Assembly: GCA_027563935.2 (NCBI GenBank)
Contig: JANVAS020000203.1
Coordinates: 9,548,001 to 9,612,000 of the forward strand
From: Costus lasius
Taxonomy: Eukaryota; Streptophyta; Magnoliopsida; Zingiberales; Costaceae
Direction of reading: 5' to 3'
Length of the DNA stretch: 64,000 bases
Shown here: positions 34,237-45,155 of the stretch, one piece after another
Layout of the letters: the number at the start of each line of letters is the position of its first letter
Position numbering within the stretch: the first letter of the stretch is position 1
Made by a program: the position numbers and the translations under genes
The notes under the pieces: generated by a model
Database searches by the model: none
What the model was told of the DNA's origin: nothing
Seen by the model: the letters and a program-made list of their open reading frames with translations, nothing else

Positions 34237-36063
34237 TGATAACACCAAAATTTCTTGTAAATTTCATGTCATTATATATATCTGTTTGTGTCATATTATT
34301 ACTACTTTGCTTCTTTTTATGCCTTTTTTTATCAATTATTGCAAAATCTATTTCTATTTTGGTTTTTCATAATTTTTTGATAAAAAGTGTCATATTTTGA
34401 TGGATTTTAAAGGATTTGAGCGCACGAATGGATTCAGGATGTCGAAATTAAGCCGCACGCCAATTTTCATGTAAATCAAAGCAAGTTCGAAAATTACACC
34501 CCCGGGTGTAAAGAAAATTAAGGTACCATAATCGAAATTACGGCAGTGCCATAAAGAATATTACGGTACCGTAATTTGGACCTAGAATTCACCTGAGAGA
34601 TTTCAGACATTACGGCACTGCCGTAAAGATTTTTACGGCTGTAATTACAACTCAAAAACGCGAGTTTTTGGGGCCCGAATTTTGCGCGGACCATATCTTT
34701 TGATCCAGAAATCCAAATTGAAATCCGAAAGTTGTTACGCACTTGTATTGGGGAGAAGAAGACACACGAAGTGAAAGCAGGAATGTTTATCCAGTATCGA
34801 GGGAGCAATCGATAGGGAGGCACTTAGGGTTTGGCCACGCGCCGAGAGGCGTAGAGGACACCTCAAGCCGCGATTTTTACACAGAAGCTTCGTTTGGAGG
34901 TGGGTAGGACACACTAGAAGTTTCAAGGAGAAAGGAGCCTAGACGAAGGAGAAATCAATACAAAACCGTGTGCCACCGCTGTTCGTCGCAAATTACAGCT
35001 GTAAACATCTTTACGGTCATACCGTAAATTGTTTTCTCTCTCTATTTTGATTTCCTTCACCATGAATTATTGTAATTTTCCTTCCATGCAAGCTTAAACA
35101 TCTTTGGGACATGGGGGAGTAATTCCCTTGATTTTTAATGATTAAATAACTTTTTACCTTCGTCAGAATAGTTTTATGATGATAATTTTACTTATGTGAG
35201 TAATTGTACTTTAATTCTCCATAGATTAATGTTATTATTCATGTTTTAGAGTTCTCGCAATAAGGACCGAAATGTGATTTGCTTGAGAACTTGGAACCCT
35301 AGAATTGCATGATTGGAACTTTCTTAGGTTAGTTCTTATTATTTGATATTAGTGATATTATTGCCACGTTGATAATTTGAATCTAGGGTTGAGTTATTGT
35401 TTTAGACTTGATTTGATCTTGCACGAAAGTGAGGATTGAGTCATCGGAAAGCCATAAGTAGAACTTGTGTTGAGACTCGAACGCACGAAAGTGATCATTG
35501 AGATTCCACTCGAGACAATCAACTTAGAATTCGGATGCACGAAAGTGATCTTTGAAATCTTTGATTGATGATTTACTTATCTTCAGCGTTGGGATAGATC
35601 TTGCGCGAAAGCGAGGATCGATCCCTGCATGATTGTCTGCACGAAAGTGAGATGATCCCTTTAATGAAGTAAATTAAGTCTTTATCATAATAAAATTAGT
35701 CTGACGACCTTTTATTTAAATCTAGTCATTAGAATTACGGAGGATGAAACCCGAGTCCCAGTTTATCTCTCTGTTTATCGTTACATTATTTCTATTATTT
35801 ACTTGCATAATATTTGATTTGCTTAGCTAGTAAGAAAATAACTATTTGATACTTAACAATAAGGTCTATGTGGGATCGATATTTTCTTTATTACTTCGAG
35901 TATCTGTGCACTTGCAGACACTACAAGTTTAGGGACAACAAGTTTTTGGAGCCGTGTTAGGGAGTGACAATAGCCCTGTGCGCCAATACTTAGGTTTTGG
36001 CCGCGACCCCTGAAGCAAGTCTACCTACTTGTATTTATAAGTGTGTCATTTCGGATCACAACA
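34237..36063 (+). repeat. Element C 3' LTR
   Basis: 1827 bp, TGATAACACC to ..GGATCACAACA. It contains TACGGTACCGTA at 34562-34573 and TTACGGCACTGCCGTAA at 34610-34626. Five GCACGAAAGTGA-type boxes lie at about 35420-35650. After ..GGGACAACA (35940) it continues 123 bases that begin with a primer-site-like AGTTTTTGGAGCCG. The outer end is fixed by the ATGCC duplication. Confidence 0.85.
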
Positions 36064-37036
36064 ATGCCCAAGTCACATAGGGCATGCTAAAAAAACATCA
36101 CACCATTCCGACAAGGAATAGAAAAGCTTCCTGGATCTTTCAACTTTTGAGTTATTTTATTCTGAATTACCACATTACATTCTTCTGTTAGTGCTACAAT
36201 GCCATATTATTTGATATTGCACCTAAGAGATTTGCTGAACTACTTGTTGAGCATCGCCTTTGCAAACCTTTGAGGGGAAGAAATAGGTGGAACATATGTA
36301 GGAGGACCTACATAATCCTATTCTTTCTCCTTTTCAATTGGCGTCTACTTCTCTGATAAAGGTTTCTCAGGTTGCTCTTTACATGCTACAGGTTTTTCTT
36401 TTGGTACCCTAGGCTCATCTAATTGTTGGTAGTAGCATTATAGTATTCCTTCAGTTTCATCTCTGGTTCTCCTCGAAGCTTACCCTTAGGCCTAATGGAA
36501 GTGCTTGCCTGTTGAGCTATCTGGCTTTCTAACATCTTATTATGGGTCATCAAGGTGTCCATACAAGATGTTTGATGCTTGTTAGCATTAGAGACATCTT
36601 CATTATGCTTTTTTTGAGCAACAATAAAGTTTTCCAAAAGAGCCTCAAGGTTAGACTTATGGGGTTGATTAGGCTACATAGACTGAAACCCTGGAACTTG
36701 CCTATTGTTTGGCTGAGGAACATGCCCTTGATTATTTTTATAGGAAAGGTTAAGGTGGTTCCTCCAACCTGGCTTATAGGGGGAAGAATAAGGGCCATTC
36801 ACCTGTCGCTGGTTATTGCTATCTAAAGCGTTTACTTGGTCTTGATAGGAGTCATCCTATGGCGAAGCTCGAAGTTGCAAATCAGCAATAGCATGACCTG
36901 TAGTGCTACAAACTTCGCATGAAACAACATTAACCATAGTAGTAGGAAAAGTAAAAGTGTCGAGTTTTTAAGTCAGAGAATCAAACTTTGCAGCGAGTGA
37001 TGTCAACGAATAGGTACTATACTTCTAATGTCATAC
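36064..37036 (-). pseudogene. Athila E gag end and start of protease
   Basis: Minus strand from the right. A knuckle-like CEVCSTTGH (about 36890-36930), then a coiled-coil and linker NKMLESQIAQQAST with KLRGEPEMKLKEY (36637-36419), then ALTEECNVVIQN and DPGSFSIPC, ending in the protease motif ALCDLG at the C insertion. These are standard Athila gag-to-protease landmarks. Numerous stops and frame changes show an old copy. Confidence 0.75.
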
Positions 37037-39022
37037 TGTTGTATCCCAAGTTGCTTAGTGTGTACCTTGGATTAATCCCCGGCAACAGCGCCAAAAACTT
37101 GTTGTGATCCGTAAGTGCACGGATACTCGAAGTAATAAATAAAGATATCGAACCACAGAGACCTTATTGTTAAGTACCAAATATTTGTTTTCACACTAGC
37201 TAAGCAAACCGAATATAATGGAAGTAAACTATGCAGAAAAGTATGCTAAAAGATAATCAGAGAGATAACTGGGACTAGGGTTTCATCCTCCTTGATTCTA
37301 ATGACTATATTTAAATAAAAGGTCGTCAGACTAATCTTATCATGATAAAGACTTAATTTACTTCATAAAGAGATCATCTCACTCTCGTGCAGACAATCAT
37401 GCAGGGATCAATCCTCGCTTTCACGCAAGATCTATCCCAACGGTAAAGATAAGTAAATCATCAATCAAAGAATTCAAATATCACTTTTGTGCATCCGAAT
37501 TCTACATTGATTGTTTCAAGTGGAATCTCAAGGATCACTTTCGTGCATCCGCGACTCAACACAAGTTCTACTTATGGTTCTCCAACGTTCCGATCCTCAC
37601 TTTCGTGCAAGATCTCCACGTTTGACAACTCGACTCTACCCTAGATTCAAATTATCATCATGGCAATAAGATCACTAAAATCAAATAATTAAGAACTAAC
37701 CTAAGAGAGTTCCTAACATGCAATTCTAGGGTTCCAAGTTCTCAAGCAAGTCACCTTTCGGTCCTTATTGCGAGAACTCTAAAACATGAATACTAACATC
37801 AATCTATGGAAAATCAAAGACAAACAATCACATAAGTAGAATCATCGTAATAAATATTATTCTGATGAAAGAAAAGATTATCTAATCATTAAAAATCAAA
37901 GTGAATTACACCCATGCCCCAAAATATGATTAAGCTAGCATGGAAAGAGAAATACAATAAGCCATAGTTTCAGAAGATCAAAAATCAAATGAAAATAACA
38001 GTTAAGAAAATACAGCACGGCTGTAAAATATTTCACAGCTGTATTTTGCAAAGAAGCGTCGATGAACAGTGGCAGCGCTTCCCTTTTCTTTGATTCTTCC
38101 TCCGATTGAACTCCTTTTCCTCCGAAACTTCTGGGGTGTTGTATTCTCCTCCAGGCGAAGCATTTTCTTGAAAATCACAGCCTGAGCTGCCCTCTATGCC
38201 TCTCGGCGTAAGGCCAAACCCTAACCGCCTCTCTGTTGATATCTCTCTCAATACTAGATAAACAATGGTGCTTTTACTTTGTGCATCTTCTACTCTTTCT
38301 GACGGGTCCGTAGCAACTTTCGGATCTCAATTTGGAGCTCTGGATCAAAGTTATGGTCCACGCAAGTTTCAGCCCGAAAAACTCGCGTGTCCACGTATAA
38401 AATATGGTACCGTAATTTAAATTACGGTAGTGCCATATTTTCTTTGCAGTTTTCTGGTCAAAAATTACCCAAAATACGGTACCATAAAATATTTTATGGT
38501 CATGCCATAATTTTAGCAATTTATTCTGTTCTGAATGCGCTCCAAAATACGACAGTATAATATTTCACGATAGTGCCGTAAAATCGCTTACGTTCTCTGG
38601 TCTGAAGTGTATGAAAAATACGGCCCGTGTAATTATTTACGGCAGTGCCGTAAAATCACAAAAATCTTCTATTTGGAATTTCTCCAAATTATGGCAGTGG
38701 CTCGATATTACGGTAGCGTATGGAAATACGGTACCGTAATATATATTACGACACTACCATATTTTTGGGGAGTTACTCCAATTTACGTGAAATTTGTCGG
38801 GTGATCTCCTCTTGATGATGGTAACTCTTCTATGTCTTCGATTTTGCTTGAAAATGCCTCAAAATAGTGCCTTTTCACCTGAAAATCAAGAAAAACCAAA
38901 ATAGAAATAGATTTTGCAATATTTCAAAAAATTTTAGCATAAAAATAAGCAAAAGATCTTCAATTTAGCATGAAAAGATATATAAAATGATACAAAATAT
39001 ACTATATATTTTGGTGTCAACA
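37037..39022 (-). repeat. Element D 3' LTR
   Basis: On the minus strand it runs TGTTGACACC (39022) to ..GGATACAACA (37037). It holds TACGGTACCGTA at 38727-38738, TTACGGCAGTGCCGTAA at 38637-38653 and related motifs across 38390-38765. TCACTTTCGTGCA boxes (minus-strand GCACGAAAGTGA) recur at about 37380-37610. An older primer-site copy lies inside it at 37076-37093. Confidence 0.88.
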
Positions 39023-41945
39023 AATACATAAGGCTCAAACTTTACTTGTCCTCAAGCAAAAATCAAAAATTGATTAAAAGAATAACCTTTTAATGCTCAA
39101 TAAATTTCTAAAATACAATCATTAATGAAAAATTCCATCAATTGTTTCACAAAACTTCAAATAAATATATCATTCTTAGAATTCAACCCTCTAGATCCAA
39201 AACTCAATCAAATAAAACTTTGCAACTTGTATAATAAATAGAATTTTCAATCTTATGATTTCACCCAGTTTTCAGTTCAAATCTATCATGCTTTTGTTTA
39301 CAGGAATTGCGTTTCCAAGATCTTTTTCCACACATAATTTTTTTCCTCTTTTTTTTTATTTGATTATTTTTGCAAAGATGGCATCCACTTAGATACACAG
39401 TTTTTATTTTTGACTTCAACTCTTATCTTGGTACCACTATCAATTTTGCATAGTGCCAAGTGGAGGAGTCTTATTCTTTTTATCTCTCATTATTTTTCAT
39501 GCATAGACTTTAACCCATGTCTTAGGTACCACTATCAATTTACATAGTGCCAAGTAGGGGAGTCTCTCAATATTTTTATGGATCTTGGATTCTTATTTCC
39601 CAACAAATAGCAAAAATAGACTAAACATCTACTAGGTTGATCAATTGATCCCAATTCTCAAATCATACTCATATACTCATTTTATTCAAAGGAGTAGTTT
39701 CACCTTTAGATCTTATTCCTCAAATGTCACATCTACCCAAAATTTCATGCATCAACCAATGTCAAATTTCAAAGATAGATATGCATTGAAGAAATAAATC
39801 TAACATGATAGGTTTCTCTCTAATCACAAATATGGGTCCATTCATCATCAATCAATCAAGTCATCAACAATATAAAACAAGAATATACTCATCATCATCA
39901 CAAAATATCACAATAAAAAAAATATCATCGTAAACACTAAATATGTCATCATGTATACTACAACCATATCGAAGATAGCTCATCAGAATATCAAAATATC
40001 ATAATACAACCCCATCGAAATCGTAGAAATCAGTATCATCAAAATCATCATGCAACCACATCGAAAAGAAAGATAAGCATGTGAAACAGAATAGTAGTGT
40101 CGGTGGTCATAGAGGTGTAGACGCATCAAACTCAACAATCATGAGATGTAAAGTGATATATCCATATAATCACATAAGACTCAAACAATGCAAAGGATGT
40201 AAAGTGATAGATCTAAGAGAAGAAAAGTGTAGATAATCATATCAAATCAAATAATCACAGGAAAGTGCAAACAATACTCACAAAACTATATAGCAAGCTA
40301 TGACTTAAAGTATATAAGGCTCAGATCAAAAATAGTGTCGGGGTAGATGCTGCAAGGTCCAAGGATGTGCCTTTTGAAAATTTTACCTACACAATTTAAG
40401 ATACATAAGGCTCAGTCTAAAAATAGTCTCTAAAAATAATTTTTAGAAGAGAGAAACAGAGATGTCGCGGGAGGTTTGAAGAGGATGCCGGTGGAAAGAG
40501 CTGATGCAGTAGAGAAGCAAAAGTGGAATAGAGGCTAGCTGAAGAGCTGCTAGCAATGATGATGATGGTGCCGACAGTAGAGTGAGTAATCTCTAGTGGC
40601 CTGCTAGAGACTACAGTCCTAGAGGTGAGATCGTCGGCCAGTGGATGCCAAAAATAATGCTGCATAGATAAAAAAATATCAGTCACTAATGAAGAGTCTG
40701 CTGCATAAATAAATAAAATCAATAGAATAAGAGGCAGCAAAAGAAGTAAGAATCTGCAGATGGTATAATCCAGTGTCGACGGCTGGATACAGTGATGTCA
40801 GATTTGGATGCAGTGGTGGCCAGAGGTAGAAGATAGTTGCTCTTGATGATTTCTGAATCTGGAGGCAAAATAAGCAATTACTGGTAGAAAGCAAACTATG
40901 CAGTTTTTGAATTTTTTATAAAAAGTAGTCATACCCTAGAATAAAATTTAATGATCCAAATAGAAAATGGACAAAACCGAGTTGTAGAATAAGATATGTT
41001 CTTTTCAGACGTATGAAAATTAAAGGATCAAAATCTGTCAGGAATTTAGGGTATCAATAGAAAGAAGTCTACTCAGATTACAAAACAGCAAAAACTGCAC
41101 AAAAGTTAATCAAATTCGAAAAGTTGCTTTGTGTCCTAGAATGATCGAAAAATATTTTCATGAAAATAACTATTCCACGAGATAGAACGACACACGAACT
41201 TCATATTCCAAGTGAAAAATCTGGGTTTCAACTTATTTAAGCATCTTAAAAAGTTGCAGCAAAAGTGTAAATCATATTGGTCAAAAGAAAACTACTACAG
41301 AAATTAATCATAATCAAAAACTTGCTATGTGTTTTAGAATGATCCATGAACTTTAAAATTCAGAAAAAATATCTAGATGATAGACAAAGATGAGTACTTC
41401 GATGTTGTGCCAAAGATCAGAATTTTTCTCAACCCAGTTTCTTAAAATCGCAGTGAGAAGACACCTACTCAATAAGTAGAAAGCAGCTTTAAAATACGGT
41501 ACCATGAAATGCGTTACGGCAGTGCCGTAATTTACAAAGAACTCTCGAGGAAGAAATCACTTAAAATTATGGCACGTCAAAAATGTTACGGTAGTGCCGT
41601 AAAATACCAAAAAACTCTCGGGTGGAAATCGGACCAATAATACGGTGCCGTAAAATGGATTATAGCAGTGCCGTATTTTGCTCAAAAATTGTTTTCACCT
41701 ATAAAAAGAGAAGAAAAATTAGTTCTAAAAATAAACTAAAATAAAAGAAACTAAACTAAGGTAAAAGTGCCTGGGTTGCCTCCGAAGAAGCGCTAATTTT
41801 AGGTCCATAGCTTGACCAAAACTCAAACATCATGGTGAAGTAGGTGAATCAGTTCCAAAGTAGATAGCATGTATTTTTCTCCTTTTCCTTTGTCTAAAAA
41901 GTTTAGCCACTAATCCAAAAATCCAGAATTTCATGTAAATCACAA
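39023..41945 (-). other. Element D 3' untranslated region
   Basis: No coding sequence supported. It contains the tandem TTGGCACT block (about 39417-39473 and 39498-39563), a palindrome cluster at about 41490-41690 (perfect TTACGGCAGTGCCGTAA at 41514-41530), and the conserved GGAGGCAACCCA block at 41771-41785. It aligns segment by segment with 31550-34236 of C, including a stretch around 41390-41460 conserved in C and F. Confidence 0.65.
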
Positions 41946-42201
41946 TCAAAGTGGCTTTCTCGAATATGTAGAAATCAAAATCAATATATTCAGTAATCTT
42001 CTTATGTTTGTTAGAGAATAAATCATTAGTCTTTTCTTCAAATTTATGTCTTTGGCAATAGGACTTTGATCACAAGATATGAGTATTGGATCATCAAAAT
42101 AAGTTTTATGTCTTTCATTAGATTCCTCAGTAAAGCACAAATTTTCAAAAATATCAAGAGATTTAACAAAAGATATGGGCAAAACATCAGAATGAGATCC
42201 A

Positions 42202-43227
42202 TCAGTGTTTGACAACATTCAAATTTTTATCAATTTCCTCATGCATTTCATCAAATAATTTATCAATTTCAAAATCATCATTAAAGTCAAGATGAGACTC
42301 TTCAAAATTAATTTCCTCATGCTTCCCCACAAATAATTCACCATCAGAAGAGTCAAAATCATAATCATATGAAAAAGAATTAATAGAATGAGAGTCAACC
42401 ACAAGAGATTTATCATTAATTTCAAAAATATCACCAAAATCAGATTGAGGTACATGAATATCACAATTTTTAAATTCATCATATTTAACCATAAATGATA
42501 TATCATCAAAAGCATCAATTTCATCAAAAGAGGGTTTTTCAGATTCAATTTCCTCGAACTTTTCCATAATTAAATTGTTAGATAAATCAATTTCACAATC
42601 ATCAAAATTAGAGTGAGATTCATAAATATTCACATAAGGCTCAATCTCAAAACAATCATAATCAGTGGGGGAATTTTCTAAATCAAGTTCTGCAGTTTCC
42701 AAATCAAAGTAAAATAAACAATCTTGTTGTGCTCTCTGGGTTTCCAAAATTTTAGAATTAGCAGTTAAAGATTCTACTTGAGAAGCAAATTGACTAATCA
42801 TCCCCTTAAGATTTTCAATTTCCTTACTTCTATTTGTTATAAATTGGTTTTGATTTGACATGAATTTTTCAAGCATAGTTTCTAACCTACATTCTTCAGT
42901 GTCCTCAAAATAATGTTCAGAAACATGATTAGAGCAATTATAAAAAAAAGAAGTTTGGTTTAACCATCTAGAATACAATTGATCAGATTCGTTCCATGAT
43001 AAATTGGGATTTAAAAATTGGCAATCAGAGGAATAATGATCAAAATATCCACAAATATCACATCTAATAGAAGAATAAGATGTTATAGCCGGTTTCTTAT
43101 AAGAGTCTAAAAGTTGATTTAACTTATCTTGAATAGTGCATAATGAATCATCTTTGTATGGCATGTATTCCTCTCTCCTTTTAGTTGCCCAAGAGTTGTA
43201 ATTAAAAGACATCTTCAAATCTATCAA
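42202..43227 (-). CDS. Gag-like zinc-knuckle acidic protein of element D (341 codons, tail frameshifted)
   Basis: Open from ATG 43227 for 341 codons. A CCHC knuckle is at residues 56-69 (Cys56, Cys59, His64, Cys69). A coiled-coil segment is at about 112-168 (KEIENLKGMISQFASQVESL), matching B's Gag. From about 175 to 340 the protein is strongly acidic with loose repeats such as ESHSNFDDCEID and ESHLDFNDDFEIDKLFD. Compared with C, a frameshift near 42210 separates a further stretch, open at 42218-41946, that includes SNERHKTYFDD. It lacks the N-terminal gag core and every enzyme domain. Keeping this frame long in two diverged copies suggests it was once translated. It may be a packaging or RNA-binding protein, which is inference. 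Confidence 0.65.
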   Translation of the reverse strand: MIDLKMSFNYNSWATKRREEYMPYKDDSLCTIQDKLNQLLDSYKKPAITSYSSIRCDICGYFDHYSSDCQFLNPNLSWNESDQLYSRWLNQTSFFYNCSNHVSEHYFEDTEECRLETMLEKFMSNQNQFITNRSKEIENLKGMISQFASQVESLTANSKILETQRAQQDCLFYFDLETAELDLENSPTDYDCFEIEPYVNIYESHSNFDDCEIDLSNNLIMEKFEEIESEKPSFDEIDAFDDISFMVKYDEFKNCDIHVPQSDFGDIFEINDKSLVVDSHSINSFSYDYDFDSSDGELFVGKHEEINFEESHLDFNDDFEIDKLFDEMHEEIDKNLNVVKH

Positions 43228-43454
43228 GGACAGAAGGATAATCCAATACCAATCAAATAAAACTTTTTTTTAGAATATCTAAAAAAATAGAAAATCTAAA
43301 ACACAAGTAAATTCACAAATTTTAGAAATCCTCAGTTCTGTCACATCTGTGAAAATCCAAAACTTGCAAAAAGAAAAAAAACAAAGTTAAATATAAAACA
43401 AATAAAACCTAGTCTAGCAATACTAACAACTATTTTGATATTAACAAAACTAAG

Positions 43455-43473
43455 GTCCTCGGCAACGGCGCCA
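43455..43473 (-). other. Element D primer binding site
   Basis: Minus strand TGGCGCCGTTGCCGAGGAC, tRNA-Asp type, six bases inside the LTR end at 43480. Confidence 0.8.
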
Positions 43474-43479
43474 AAAACT

Positions 43480-45155
43480 TGTTGTATCCCAAGTTGCTTG
43501 GCGTGTACCTTGGACTAATCCTTGGCAACGGTGCCAAAAACTTGTTGTGATCAGCAAGTGCATGGATACTCGAAGTAATAAATAAAGATATCGAACGACA
43601 GAGACCTTATTGTTAAGTACCAAATATTTGTTTTCTCACTAGCTAAGCAAACCGAATATGATGGAAGTAAACTATGCAGAAAAGTACGCTAAAAGATAAT
43701 CAGAGAGAGAACTGGGACTAGGGTTTCATCCTCCTTGATTCTAAAGACTAGATTTAAATAAAAGGTCATCAGACTAATCTTATCATGATAAAGACTTAAT
43801 TTACTTCATAAAGAGATCATCTCACTCTCGTGCAGACAATCATGCAGGGATCAATCATCGCTTTCGCGCAAGATCTATCCGAATGCTAAAGATAAGTAAA
43901 TCATTAATCAAAGAATTCAAATATCACTTTCATGCATCCGAATTCAAAGTTGATTGTCTCAAGTGGAATCTCAAGGATCAGTTTCGTGCATCCGAGACTC
44001 AACACATGTTCTATTTATGGTTCTCCAACGTTCCGATCCTCACTTTCATGCAAGATCTCCACGTTTGACAACTCGACTCTACCCTAGATTCAAATTATCA
44101 TCATCGCAACAAGATCACTAAAATCAAATAATTAAGAACTAACCTAAGAGAGTTCCTAACATGCAATTCTAGGTTTCCAAGTTCTCAAGCAAGTCACCTT
44201 TCGGTCCTTATTGCGAGAACTCTAAAACATGAATACTAATATCAATCTATGGAAAATCAAAGACAAACAATCACATAAGTAGAATCGTCATAATAAAGAT
44301 TATTCTGATGAAAGAAAAGATTATCTAATCATTAAAAATCAAAGTGAATTACACCCATGTCCCAAAATATGATTAAGATAGCATGGAAAGAGAAATACAA
44401 TAAGCCATAGTTTCAAAAGATCAAAAATCAAATGAAAAGAAGTGTTAAGAAAATACAGCATGGCTGTAAAATATTTCACAGCCCTATTTTGCAAAGAAGC
44501 GTCGATGAACAGTGGTGGCGCTTCCCTTTTCTTTCATTCCTCCTTCGATTGAACTCCTTTTCCTCCGAAACATCTGGGGTGTTGTCTTCTCCTCCAGGCG
44601 AAGTTTTTGCGTGAAAATCATGGCCTGAGGTGCCCTCTACGCCTCTCGGCGCGAGGACAAAACCTAACCGCCTCTATATCGATTTCTCTCTCAATACTGG
44701 ATAAACATTGGTGCTTCTACTTCGTGCATCTTTTCTTCCTTAGGATGGGTCCACTGCAACTTTCGGATCTCAATTTGAAGCTTTGGATCAAAAGTTATGG
44801 TCCACGCAAGTTTCGGCCCGAAAAACTCGCGTGTCCACATATAAAATACGGTACCGTAATTTAAATTATGGTAGTGCCGTATTTTCTTTGCAGTTTTCTG
44901 ATAAAAAATTACCCAAAATACGGTACCATAAAATATTTTACGACCGTGCCATAATTTTAGCAATTTATTCTGTTCTGAATGCGCTCCAAAATACGACAGT
45001 GTAATATTTCACGGTAGTGCCGTAAAATCGCTTATGTTTTCTGGTCTGAAGTGTCTGGAAAATATGGCCTGTGTAATTATTTACGGCAGTGCCGTAATAT
45101 CACAAAAATCATCTATTTAGAATTTCCCCAAATTACGGCAGTGGCTCGATATTAC
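43480..45155 (-). repeat. Element D 5' LTR, main part
   Basis: Begins (plus strand) TGTTGTATCCC, next to the primer site. A second primer-site-like TGGCACCGTTGCCAAGGA (minus) lies within the LTR at 43519-43536. Palindromes include TACGGTACCGTA at 44847-44858 and TTACGGCAGTGCCGTAA at 45081-45097. It is cut at 45155 by copia-2. Confidence 0.88.

Larger units (their letters stand above)
28383..36063 (+). mobile_element. Non-autonomous Athila-like element C, complete with TSD
   Basis: The element is flanked by ATGCC at 28378-28382 and 36064-36068. With C removed, the flanks rejoin E's protease motif, reading ALCDLG on one side and SLMP on the other, so the insertion site is certain. LTRs are 28383-30063 and 34237-36063. 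The interior has a tRNA-Asp type primer site, one gag-like frame and a 2.7-kb 3' untranslated region, but no protease, RT or integrase. The two LTRs are of different subtypes (see findings). Confidence 0.85.

Noticed and set aside
42219..42548. 109-codon Leu/Ile/Met-rich frame as a membrane protein
   Set aside because: A shifted-frame reading of the acidic D protein; Asp/Glu codons turn into Met/Ile/Leu when shifted.
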